A DNA stretch of 34,252 nt from Spirochaetes bacterium GWB1_60_80 (GTDB lineage Bacteria; Spirochaetota; Spirochaetia; Treponematales; UBA12059), in the NCBI GenBank assembly GCA_001829185.1, contig MIAR01000007.1, forward strand, positions 1 to 34,252, read 5' to 3'. Positions 1-5,636 of the stretch are shown in pieces. How positions within the stretch are numbered: the first letter of the stretch is position 1; each line of letters opens with the position of its first letter. A program made the translations under genes and the position numbers. Below the pieces are notes generated by a model. That model saw only the letters and a list, made by a program, of their open reading frames with translations. It did not search any database and had not been told where the DNA came from.

Positions 1-106
1 ATTGTGCGAAAATGAATACCGTTCTTGAAAAAATAAAAAATACTTGAAGCCAAAACGGAATTGGGTTCTAGATGATGGTTTTTAGAGGTTCCCTTAAGCC
101 TGAAAA

Positions 107-130
107 GGAAAAAACCTTCTCGAGAAGACT
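107..130 (-). terminator. Possible weak terminator after higA
   Basis: On the minus strand a short self-complementary CTTCTCGAGAAG directly follows, and slightly overlaps, the higA stop codon and is followed by GTTTTTTCC. The stem is only 4-6 bp, so termination would be weak. Nothing else is recognisable between here and the left edge of the window. Confidence 0.35.
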
Positions 131-443
131 AGACGCGGAGAAGCATCTCGGTCTTGTTTATATTTTGCCCGTCCTTAGGGTAGACACGAAGTTCGAGCCC
201 CATGCCGATGCCTTCAAGGTAGTCGATAAGCGTAGATATTTTCATATCCTTTCGACGTTCGAGCTTAGAAACGGCCGTCTGGCTGAAGGCAGCGATATCT
301 GTTTGCCTGATACCACGGCGTTCACGGAGTTCAGCGAGCCGGATAGCCAGAATCTCACGCTCAGCCACGGCCCGAGCGTGATGAATCTGTTCGGAAGTCA
401 GCAAGGCTTCCATAGCCTTAACCGCGTTATTGACGATAGCCAT
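129..443 (-). CDS. higA: HigA-like XRE-family antitoxin
   Basis: This 104-aa protein has a Cro/C1-type helix-turn-helix at about residues 38-75, with ELRERRGIRQTDIA followed by the recognition-helix signature SQTAVSKLERR. It matches the antitoxins that follow HigB/Gp49-type toxins, which bind the toxin and repress their own promoter. The ATG at 443 is preceded at good spacing by AAGGAGG, and that ribosome site overlaps the stop codon of the upstream toxin gene, so the two are probably translationally coupled. Gene order is toxin first, antitoxin second, as is usual for higBA. The antitoxin frame is intact while the toxin frame is broken (see the adjoining pseudogene), which would leave a solitary DNA-binding antitoxin. 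The family call rests on motif and context. Confidence 0.85.
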   Translation of the reverse strand: MAIVNNAVKAMEALLTSEQIHHARAVAEREILAIRLAELRERRGIRQTDIAAFSQTAVSKLERRKDMKISTLIDYLEGIGMGLELRVYPKDGQNINKTEMLLRV

Positions 444-454
444 AAAGAACCTCC

Positions 455-793
455 TTAAGGTCGATAGCGCTTGATAAGCGCCTCGGCTGTTTGAATAAGC
501 CGCTCATAAAAATCTTTCTCGTTTTTCCCCTTCTTGTCGCCTCCGACCAGAAGAAGAGCCTGACGTTTCTCGTCGAAAAAGTAGAGCACACGCAGAACAT
601 GAGACTGGGTACGAGCCCGAAGTTCCTTGAGATTTTTAACGGAACAACCTTTTAGTGTATCAGCGTGCGGCCGACCAAGCTGGGGACCGAATTCTTCAAG
701 GAGCAAGACCTTCGAAAGGAGTGCGCCTTGAGAATCGGGGTCTTGAGAGCGGAACTATTCAAGGTACTCATCGGTTGCTGCTACATCCCACAT
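455..793 (-). pseudogene. higB: HigB / phage Gp49-like toxin with in-frame TAG at codon 13
   Basis: The frame from the ATG at 793 reads MWDVAATDEYLE, then TAG (757-755), then FRSQDPDSQGALLSKV and on to a normal HigB end with FGPQLGRPHADTLKG, NLKELRAR, RVLYFF and LLLVGGDKKGKNEKDFYERLI. Disregarding the stop, the product is 112 aa, the usual length for this RelE/ParE-fold ribosome-dependent mRNA interferase family. The stop falls where related toxins commonly have Trp (E-W-F), so a TGG-to-TAG change is the simple explanation. An 83-aa product could start at a TTG at 706, but it would lack the first helix and has no convincing ribosome site. A consensus promoter ends six bases before the ATG, which supports that start. 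Alternatives are a sequencing error or amber suppression. Confidence 0.8.
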
Positions 794-799
794 ACAATT

Positions 800-828
800 A
801 ATATACCACACAACAAACATGAAGTCAA
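800..828 (-). promoter_or_regulatory. Sigma70-type promoter of higBA, apparently leaderless
   Basis: The -35 box TTGACT (823-828) and the -10 box TATATT (800-805) are separated by exactly 17 bp. Only six bases lie between the -10 box and the ATG at 793-791, so transcription would start at or next to the start codon and the mRNA would be essentially leaderless. This is where HigA-type autorepression would be expected, but I could not define a clear operator. Confidence 0.75.
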
Positions 829-841
829 GTTCATATTGCGG

Positions 842-866
842 TAAAATAAAAAGCCCATTTAGGGCG
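842..866 (-). terminator. Possible terminator upstream of higBA
   Basis: The minus strand reads CGCCCTAAATGGGCTTTTTATTTT, a short GC stem (GCCC/GGGC, five-base loop) followed by a T-rich run. It lies between the attC-like palindrome and the higB promoter and would insulate higBA from upstream transcription. The stem is short, so confidence is modest. Confidence 0.45.
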
Positions 867-886
867 AACCAAGATGAGCAGTACTA

Positions 887-944
887 GCCTAAGACCAAGG
901 TTAACCTGCAATCGAAGGTTGTCAGGTTGAACCACTTCTTAGGC
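887..944 (-). repeat. 58-nt attC-like imperfect palindrome
   Basis: The outer boxes GCCTAAG and CTTAGGC are perfect 7-bp complements at the two ends of a 58-nt element. Inside them come a 4-5-nt unpaired spacer, then a 10-bp inner arm (GGTTCAACCTG pairing with CAGGTTAACC) with one bulged base, and then a small CAA/TTG-closed apical loop. This is the architecture of integron attC recombination sites (R box, spacer, L box with an extrahelical base, terminal structure, about 57-60 nt). It differs from the attC consensus RYYYAAC/GTTRRRY in that the innermost R-box base pair is G/C-swapped (AAG/CTT). It sits between the orphan-tip gene and the higBA unit. No integrase gene is in the window. Confidence 0.5.
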
Positions 945-1038
945 ACTTCGACATGCGCCGCCCTGCGTATGTGGGGTTAGCTCTAAACAGCGCATACGCC
1001 ATATCGTAGCGTTTGACAGCTACCACACGTGCCCCCAA

Positions 1039-1192
1039 TGCAAACCCGCTTCCAGACGCTTTGCTGACCGGATTATTGATTCTGTCTCTGGCTATTGGTC
1101 TATGAAAACCGGATGCAACTTGCGTCCGCGGTTTTTTGGCGGATAACAAGCCAGAAGGCCCTTAGCCGGAGCGTTCCTTGTTAGGAACGCTC
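1039..1192 (-). repeat. Dispersed ~155-bp repeat, copy A, ending in a hairpin
   Basis: This segment is similar, with scattered differences and small gaps, to 4442-4599. Shared landmarks in the same order are TGCAAACC, GATTCTGT, GGTTTTTTGG, AAGCC(A/G)GAAGGCC, CTTAGC and the hairpin GAGCGTTCC-TTGTTA-GGAACGCTC. The hairpin (1169-1177 pairing with 1184-1192) overlaps the stop codon of the orphan tip gene. It has no T-run, so it is not a typical intrinsic terminator. Both copies lie just downstream of a tip-region gene on the minus strand. Confidence 0.75.
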
Positions 1193-2696
1193 AGTAGACA
1201 AAAGCCCCTGAAGAGAGCTGTGCAGCGGCAAATCGTAGTTCTAGAGAATCACCATCTTCTCCTACAAGCCGGTTCCTAGTAGGATCATAGAGTAAATAAT
1301 CTTCACTCGATTCATAATTCCCTAGTACTTGTGCAAATTGATTATAATCTCCTTTTAATGCATTTTCGTATGCAGCTATTTCATCCATATAGCGTCCGCT
1401 CAGCTGGTCAAAGCCATAGGTGTTACCCAGCCCCATGGCGGTCTGGATGTGCCCCACTATAGCGTTATTGGTTTCCTGGCGCTGGCCGTCGGCGCCGTTG
1501 TTGACGCCATCGCGGTAGGCTTCGTGAGCCAACAGGATGTTGAGGCCAAAGCGGCTGCCGTCACCCAGGGCATGGCTACCCAGGGTTATGGTACTGTAAC
1601 CATTGGCCCCGGCTTGGGTAAGGGCGCCGTAGTCGGCATTCGCGTTTTCCAGCACGTCGGTCCTGCCCGACAGGATGCGTTCATACAGCGCGCGCTCCTG
1701 GCTGCCGCCGCCGGCTGAGTACAGGCTGCGCAGGGCGCTGGCGTAGCGGCCGGCTTCCTGCTGGCCGGAGAGGGCCATGCCGATGTTCACGCCCCAGGTC
1801 TCGAGGCCCTTGAAGGACTTGAGGAGATTACTCAGGTTGGCGTCCGCGCCGCCCATGCCGATGCGGCTGCTAATGCCGTTACGGCCGAAGCTCAGTTCCA
1901 AGAGGCCGCCATTGAGGGCGCCGCCTGAAAGGTTGCTGGCATTCAAGAGGTTCAGGGTAAAGTCGCCGCCGGCGGCGTAGTTCACGGCTTGGCCGGCCAG
2001 GCCGCCCACCAGGTTGGACAGGGCGGTGCCGTTGCCGTACAGGTTGCCGTGAAAGCCTTCCAGGCCCAGGTTAAGGGCCCCGCCCACGAACGTACTGGCC
2101 ATGCCGCTAGCCATACTGATCAACCCGCCTTGAACGCCTTGGCCGAAGGCATCGCCCGACCAGCTGATGCCTTGGCCGTCCCACTGGAAGGCGTTGATGG
2201 CGCTACTTGCCAGGCTGGTGGTCATGGTTTGCATGCCGCCCAGTACGGTCTTGCCAATGACGCTACCGATGCCGCTTGTGGGCAGGCCGCTGGCCAGGCC
2301 TTTCATGCTGCCAAAGAGGCCGCCCATCTCGGTGGAGCCGGGGACGGCCGAGAAGCCGTTGAAGGCGCCGCCGATGGCCAGGTTGACGGCAGCGCTGGCT
2401 ACTTTCTTGCCAAAGTCCAGGCCGACTTCTTCCCACTTCTTGTAGCCGCTGGTGCCGTCCAACAGGCCGAAGATGGCGTCGTCGACAAGGCCGACGCCGG
2501 CGCCCAGGAGCGCGCCGCCGATGCCGCCCAGGGGCGCGGTGAGGGCGGTGGCGGCGATGGTCACGCCGATGTCCACCAGGCCTTTGATGGTCGGGGCCTG
2601 GAACCAGCTGCCGCGGCTGTCCCAGTAGGGGGAGCAACATATACAAAAGCTGGCTGCGTCGGACTGGCTCCGCGTGGCAGGTTTTTGTGCGCTCAA
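1191..2696 (-). CDS. Orphan C-terminal tip module of the giant exported protein
   Basis: This 501-aa protein has a unique 24-residue start. Residues 25-205 then match residues 3052-3232 of the 3890-aa protein at 5637-17309, with 13 substitutions, 11 of them within residues 111-138. Diverged similarity continues for about 80 residues (LNASNLSGGALNGG, ELSFGRNG, IGMGG). The tail is different, with HEAYRDG at 391-397 followed by QRQETNNAIVGH. The last ~70 codons are visibly AT-richer. There is no signal peptide and no long helical part. The TTG start at 2696 has GGGGAGGA about seven bases upstream and a promoter at 2733-2761, so it may be expressed. It resembles displaced tip cassettes of CDI/Rhs loci. 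The biochemical role is unknown. Confidence 0.75.
   Translation of the reverse strand: MSAQKPATRSQSDAASFCICCSPYWDSRGSWFQAPTIKGLVDIGVTIAATALTAPLGGIGGALLGAGVGLVDDAIFGLLDGTSGYKKWEEVGLDFGKKVASAAVNLAIGGAFNGFSAVPGSTEMGGLFGSMKGLASGLPTSGIGSVIGKTVLGGMQTMTTSLASSAINAFQWDGQGISWSGDAFGQGVQGGLISMASGMASTFVGGALNLGLEGFHGNLYGNGTALSNLVGGLAGQAVNYAAGGDFTLNLLNASNLSGGALNGGLLELSFGRNGISSRIGMGGADANLSNLLKSFKGLETWGVNIGMALSGQQEAGRYASALRSLYSAGGGSQERALYERILSGRTDVLENANADYGALTQAGANGYSTITLGSHALGDGSRFGLNILLAHEAYRDGVNNGADGQRQETNNAIVGHIQTAMGLGNTYGFDQLSGRYMDEIAAYENALKGDYNQFAQVLGNYESSEDYLLYDPTRNRLVGEDGDSLELRFAAAQLSSGAFVY
2080..2624 (-). repeat. 545-bp direct repeat shared with the giant gene, copy 1
   Basis: This segment aligns to 7612-8156 at a constant offset of 5532 bp at both ends, so there are no net gaps. 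It encodes the glycine-rich hydrophobic segment beginning WDSRGSWFQAP and ending SGMASTFVGG. The match stops abruptly at the TGGGAC trinucleotide pair at the upstream end and fades into diverged homology at the other. The offset is a multiple of three and both copies are read in the same frame. Confidence 0.9.
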
Positions 2697-2732
2697 GGGC
2701 TGTCCTCCCCGGCAATTGGCTTGTTCATGGAC

Positions 2733-2761
2733 ATTATAGCCGCGGGGCCTGGCGTTTTCAA
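2733..2761 (-). promoter_or_regulatory. Consensus-like promoter of the orphan tip gene
   Basis: The -35 box TTGAAA (2756-2761) and a perfect -10 box TATAAT (2733-2738) are 17 bp apart. Transcription would begin near 2726, about 30 bases before the TTG start, and the leader contains GGGGAGGA. A tiny 11-codon frame (ATG at 2728, MNKPIAGEDSP) ends in a TGA overlapping that TTG, which could couple translation. The -35 box overlaps the end of the palindrome at 2759-2792. Confidence 0.65.
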
Positions 2762-2792
2762 GTATGGCCAGCTTATCGCTTGGCCATACTTG
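2759..2792. repeat. 12-bp perfect inverted repeat abutting the orphan promoter
   Basis: CAAGTATGGCCA (2759-2770) and TGGCCATACTTG (2781-2792) are exact complements separated by ten bases. The arm nearest the gene overlaps the -35 box. It could be an operator, a cruciform or recombination site, or a transposon relic. Nothing in the window identifies a binding protein. Confidence 0.6.
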
Positions 2793-3099
2793 GTCACGCC
2801 ACCCGCGCGGCTACTTGTCCTTGCATAAGCAGGTACCAGGTTTGGAGGTACACACGCCGTAGCTGGCAGTGTTCGCCACACCGAGCCAGCCCGCCGCTGC
2901 CTGGTTTCCTGGTACAGGTTGCTCCTGGTTGGCTAACGGCTCCCCCTCGGCCAGGCTTCCGGCGCCGCCTTTGGGCTGCTAGCCTGGCGGTCTTGCGGTG
3001 CAAGCCCGCCACTGTTGGGCGGCCAGAGCGGCGCCGGCGATCCTGGCCTACCCCCACTTTTGGTAATCGGATTGGCAGCCAAGGCGTTTCATGATAATC

Positions 3100-4408
3100 T
3101 GTGACAATTATGTCAAACAGCCGATTGGCGTACCATACAGATTTCAAGCTGGCGTTGCAGTGTGGCCTAATGCCGGCCACGCAGGTGGCGCGCTTGCCGC
3201 GCTCCACGCGCCACCGTTTCAGGACGACTGATTACTCTGGTGTGGTCGGCGCGGAATATTCCACGCTGCTCGCTCAGATCGATGTGTTGAAGCAGATCGC
3301 AGCCTCGCGTGTTCTGCTCGGTTTTTGCCGCGCCTTCTTGCGGGTAGCATCCTTGCTGCGTAGTCTGGCTGTCAATCCTTTCCAACTGAAGCGGCTCAAA
3401 AATGTGGAACAGCGCGCGGCAATTGCCCATCGTTTGGTCAGCGCTGGGCAATTCGCACCGCTGGGTTCGTTATTGGCTTGCCTGGGCTTGTCCTACCGCA
3501 CGCTACGATCCTGGTTGGCATACAAGGTGCCCTGCGCTTCCTCGCCACTTACACTGTGCCGGGCGCGCAGTCCGGCCCAGCTCAGCCTGGCGGAAGTGCA
3601 AGTGGTTAAGCAGGCGTTCCGAGACCAAGCGACAGCACACTGGCCGCTGTCTGCGGTGGCCTGGCATTTGGTACATAGCGGTCGGTTGTCGGCCAGTGTG
3701 GCCACCATCATCAAGTATGCCAAGCTGCTGGGTGTGGCGGCGGGACACAGTGCAAGGAAACGTTCACGAAAACGCGGTAGTGTCGTAGCCAAGGCGCCCA
3801 ATACGGTTTGGCATGTGGATGCCACGATGGTACGCACGCTGGATGGTGTCAAGGTCGGTGTCCAGTTTATACTCGACAATTTCTCGCGCAAGCTGCTAGC
3901 CTGGACGGTTATCGCGCGGTTGTCCGGCGCGGCCACCGTTCAGCTAGTGCGTTCTGCCTGGGAGGCAATGCCAGAACAGCCGGCTACGCCGGTCGCCTTG
4001 ATCAGCGATGGCGGAAGCGAGAACGTCAACCAGACAGTAGCCGGCTATCTAGCCACCGTGCCGCTACATCTCTTGGTAGCTCAGACCGATGTGTCGTTCT
4101 CCAACTCGATGATCGAGGCCGCGAACAAGATTATAAAGTATCGTTATATTTTCAACCGAACCATACCTGACCTAGCGCATCTAGAGGAAGTAATCGGCGC
4201 GGCTGTCAAGGATTACAACAACCGGCCGCACTGCGCTTTGCGTGGCCTGACGCCAGAGCAGGTCTACGCTGGCAAGGTCTTCGATACGGCTGCGTACCGG
4301 GAGCAGCTGCACCAAGCTCGAGAGCTTCGCCTGGCCAGCAACCGGGGTCATTGTCCGTCGTGTGTGCCGTTGGTGGATGAAACAGCAGCCGAGGTAGCAG
4401 TCAGCTAA
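3100..4408 (+). mobile_element. IS element remnant with DD(35)E transposase, left end only
   Basis: The left boundary is probably TGTGACAATTATGTCAAACA at 3100, a TG-starting end with an internal TGAC/GTCA dyad just before the transposase start. No complementary sequence is visible between the transposase stop and about 4720. Repeat copy B begins only ~35 bp after the stop. The right end therefore appears lost, or is too diverged to see, and no target-site duplication can be defined. Confidence 0.6.
3110..4408 (+). CDS. DDE transposase, retroviral-integrase (rve) type
   Basis: This 432-aa protein starts from the ATG at 3110. The GTG at 3101 lies inside the presumed IS end, and neither start has a clear ribosome site. 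Catalytic residues are D237 (WHVDAT), D300 (ISDGGSEN) and E336 (SNSMIEAANKIIKY). The last two are separated by 35 residues, the classic DD(35)E spacing of IS3/IS481 transposases and retroviral integrases. The N-terminal ~200 residues contain basic helix-turn-helix-like segments (LLACLGLSYRTLRSWL), and the C-terminal part has the usual NRPHCALRGLTPEQVYAG motif. It is the only plus-strand gene in the window. Because the right IS end is not visible, it may be immobile even though the catalytic triad is intact. The family within the superfamily is not certain. Confidence 0.88.
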   Translation: MSNSRLAYHTDFKLALQCGLMPATQVARLPRSTRHRFRTTDYSGVVGAEYSTLLAQIDVLKQIAASRVLLGFCRAFLRVASLLRSLAVNPFQLKRLKNVEQRAAIAHRLVSAGQFAPLGSLLACLGLSYRTLRSWLAYKVPCASSPLTLCRARSPAQLSLAEVQVVKQAFRDQATAHWPLSAVAWHLVHSGRLSASVATIIKYAKLLGVAAGHSARKRSRKRGSVVAKAPNTVWHVDATMVRTLDGVKVGVQFILDNFSRKLLAWTVIARLSGAATVQLVRSAWEAMPEQPATPVALISDGGSENVNQTVAGYLATVPLHLLVAQTDVSFSNSMIEAANKIIKYRYIFNRTIPDLAHLEEVIGAAVKDYNNRPHCALRGLTPEQVYAGKVFDTAAYREQLHQARELRLASNRGHCPSCVPLVDETAAEVAVS

Positions 4409-4711
4409 AGTTTCTGGGCAGGAAAGTAGTCTGGAGCCAAGTGCAAACCGGCTTCAGGATGGTTTATGGCTGGGTTGCCGATTCTGTTTCTGGTTTTTTG
4501 GTCAGGGAAAGCCAGCTGCTACTTGTGTCCGTGGTTTTTTGGAGTTTATCAAGCCGGAAGGCCACCCTTAGCAGGAGCGTTCCTTGTTAGGAACGCTCCG
4601 TGGTCGAAACGTGGGGAATGGAGCTGAGCTGATTACTCAAGCATAAAAAGTTTTTTATTCAACCTAGTTATCTAAGTTTTACACACCATGGACAACCCTT
4701 AAAACACCTTG
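4409..4711. other. Intergenic stretch between transposase and AT-rich lipoprotein gene
   Basis: This stretch holds repeat copy B (4442-4599) with its 10-bp hairpin and an AT-rich ~110-bp segment. The sequence CCTTGTTAGGAAC appears at 4707-4719, overlapping the stop codon of the 4712-5626 gene, and again inside the hairpin (4582-4594). It also occurs in copy A (1176-1188). No gene is evident. Confidence 0.6.
4442..4599 (-). repeat. Dispersed ~155-bp repeat, copy B, ending in a hairpin
   Basis: This is the counterpart of 1039-1192. The terminal hairpin is a perfect 10-bp stem, GGAGCGTTCC (4574-4583) and GGAACGCTCC (4590-4599), around the loop TTGTTA. The transposase sits immediately beside it on the left, roughly where similarity to copy A ends. 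That suggests insertion or recombination at the repeat edge. Confidence 0.75.
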
Positions 4712-5626
4712 TTAGGAACCATCTGTAGTTGGAATGTGTTGATTTAAGTCTGGAATAGTAAATGGTATTGGCAACGAATAATATCTTTGAAATAGTCTGT
4801 TCAGAATCGATTGATCGCGCAGATATCGTATGCTAAAAAATGCTCCTTCTTCCACACGCAGAGCAATCCCTGTATTAGTAATGAAATTATTAACTATTTC
4901 ACCAACATTGGTACCCTTAGCATACGTGCATACTACGACATCCATATAATCGCTTGAATTAAGCAAAAACCAATGCAAATCAGCAATCAGAAAATCAGTG
5001 CTTACCATTGTGCCATCGTTATAGTATTCAGTCGTATCTGGATAGTAATTAGCTATTATGGTATTACGACTTGATTCAATATAAGAATCAAGCCAAAACA
5101 GCTGAGCGATCATCAAAACAAGAGTATCCATAGTATTAGTATTATTTAAAAATTCATTGAATTTCATAAAATAAATATAAATAGAATTATAATGTTGGTT
5201 ATCTAAATCTTCACTTGCTCCAAATCCATCATTTCCATGAAGTTTTAGAAATAAATATAAATATAATTTATTAAACAAATCTACATTATGCCCTAATCTA
5301 TAATCACAATAACCATCTAATAACATCATACCACTAATCCAATTCCTTGCTATATCTCTATCCACTTCATCAGTCAAACCTCTGTATAAACCAGTAATAT
5401 TATTGATTCTTATCGCTATTAAACTCTGTGCCTCAATAAATTCATTTTCCCATATTTTGCTAAAAACTTCATTAAAGGTATCATCTAGTTCAAGTAGTCT
5501 GAAATAATATCTACCATTTTCATAATGCTCATAAAATTCTCCCAATTCATTTTTCAATGAGAATTGAGATTGCGCACATGAAAAAAAAGGTAATAGTAAA
5601 AGTAAACAAATAACAAAAACCTTCAT
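4712..5626 (-). CDS. AT-rich exported protein, candidate immunity partner of the giant protein
   Basis: I do not recognise the family. The 304-aa product starts with a signal peptide, MKVFVICLLLLLPFFSCAQ, whose FFSC could be a loose spirochaetal lipobox (C17). The rest is mixed helix with many Asp, Asn and Tyr residues (for example YRLGHNVDLFNKLYLYLFLK) and no obvious catalytic motif. Its ribosome site AGGAG overlaps the TAG stop of the giant gene, and the start lies 10 bp after that stop, so it is translationally coupled to it. Base composition is far more AT-rich than the body of the giant gene, as is usual for toxin-immunity ends acquired by transfer. An exported immunity protein would fit a toxin acting in the periplasm. 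That role is inference; a chaperone or unrelated lipoprotein is possible. Confidence 0.7.
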   Translation of the reverse strand: MKVFVICLLLLLPFFSCAQSQFSLKNELGEFYEHYENGRYYFRLLELDDTFNEVFSKIWENEFIEAQSLIAIRINNITGLYRGLTDEVDRDIARNWISGMMLLDGYCDYRLGHNVDLFNKLYLYLFLKLHGNDGFGASEDLDNQHYNSIYIYFMKFNEFLNNTNTMDTLVLMIAQLFWLDSYIESSRNTIIANYYPDTTEYYNDGTMVSTDFLIADLHWFLLNSSDYMDVVVCTYAKGTNVGEIVNNFITNTGIALRVEEGAFFSIRYLRDQSILNRLFQRYYSLPIPFTIPDLNQHIPTTDGS

Positions 5627-5636
5627 CGATGTTCTC

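Larger units (their letters stand above)
794..1190. other. Intergenic stretch between higB and the orphan tip gene
   Basis: This stretch holds, from left to right, the higBA promoter, a short terminator, the 58-nt attC-like palindrome and repeat copy A with its terminal hairpin. A 75-codon minus-strand frame spans 922-1149 from a TTG. I do not call it a gene. It has no ribosome site, and the matching frame in repeat copy B is broken by stop codons, although short islands (KKPRTQVA, FALG) persist. Confidence 0.6.
2697..3099. other. GC-rich spacer between orphan tip gene and transposase
   Basis: Apart from the orphan's promoter, leader and inverted repeat (to 2792), I see no gene here. Frames on both strands are low-complexity Arg/Ala/Pro-rich shadows with no ribosome sites or recognisable motifs. 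Confidence 0.55.

Noticed and set aside
455-757. Genome-wide reassignment of TAG to an amino acid, explaining the higB stop
   Set aside because: TAG is used as the apparent natural stop for the giant gene (5639-5637), the higA gene (131-129) and the Ig-like lipoprotein at 25329, so general reassignment is unlikely.
922-1149. 75-codon minus-strand frame between higBA and the orphan tip
   Set aside because: It starts at a TTG with no ribosome site, ends inside the attC-like palindrome, and the related frame in repeat copy B contains stop codons. It is better explained as part of a repeat.
1144-1183. TAACAAG...CTTGTTA pair around the hairpin of repeat copy A as a second attC site
   Set aside because: Only the outer seven bases pair. 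The inner arms do not pair, and copy B does not keep the pairing (TATCAAG instead).
1989-2828. 279-codon plus-strand frame opposite the orphan tip gene
   Set aside because: It is an Ala/Gly/Gln-rich shadow of the minus-strand coding frame. The opposite frame has clear homology, a promoter and a ribosome site.
3493-3936. Minus-strand frames opposite the transposase
   Set aside because: They are shadows of the plus-strand gene, whose DD(35)E residues, order and length are correct.
4574-4599. Hairpin GGAGCGTTCC/GGAACGCTCC as an intrinsic terminator
   Set aside because: No T-run follows on either strand, so it was recorded as a repeat end instead.
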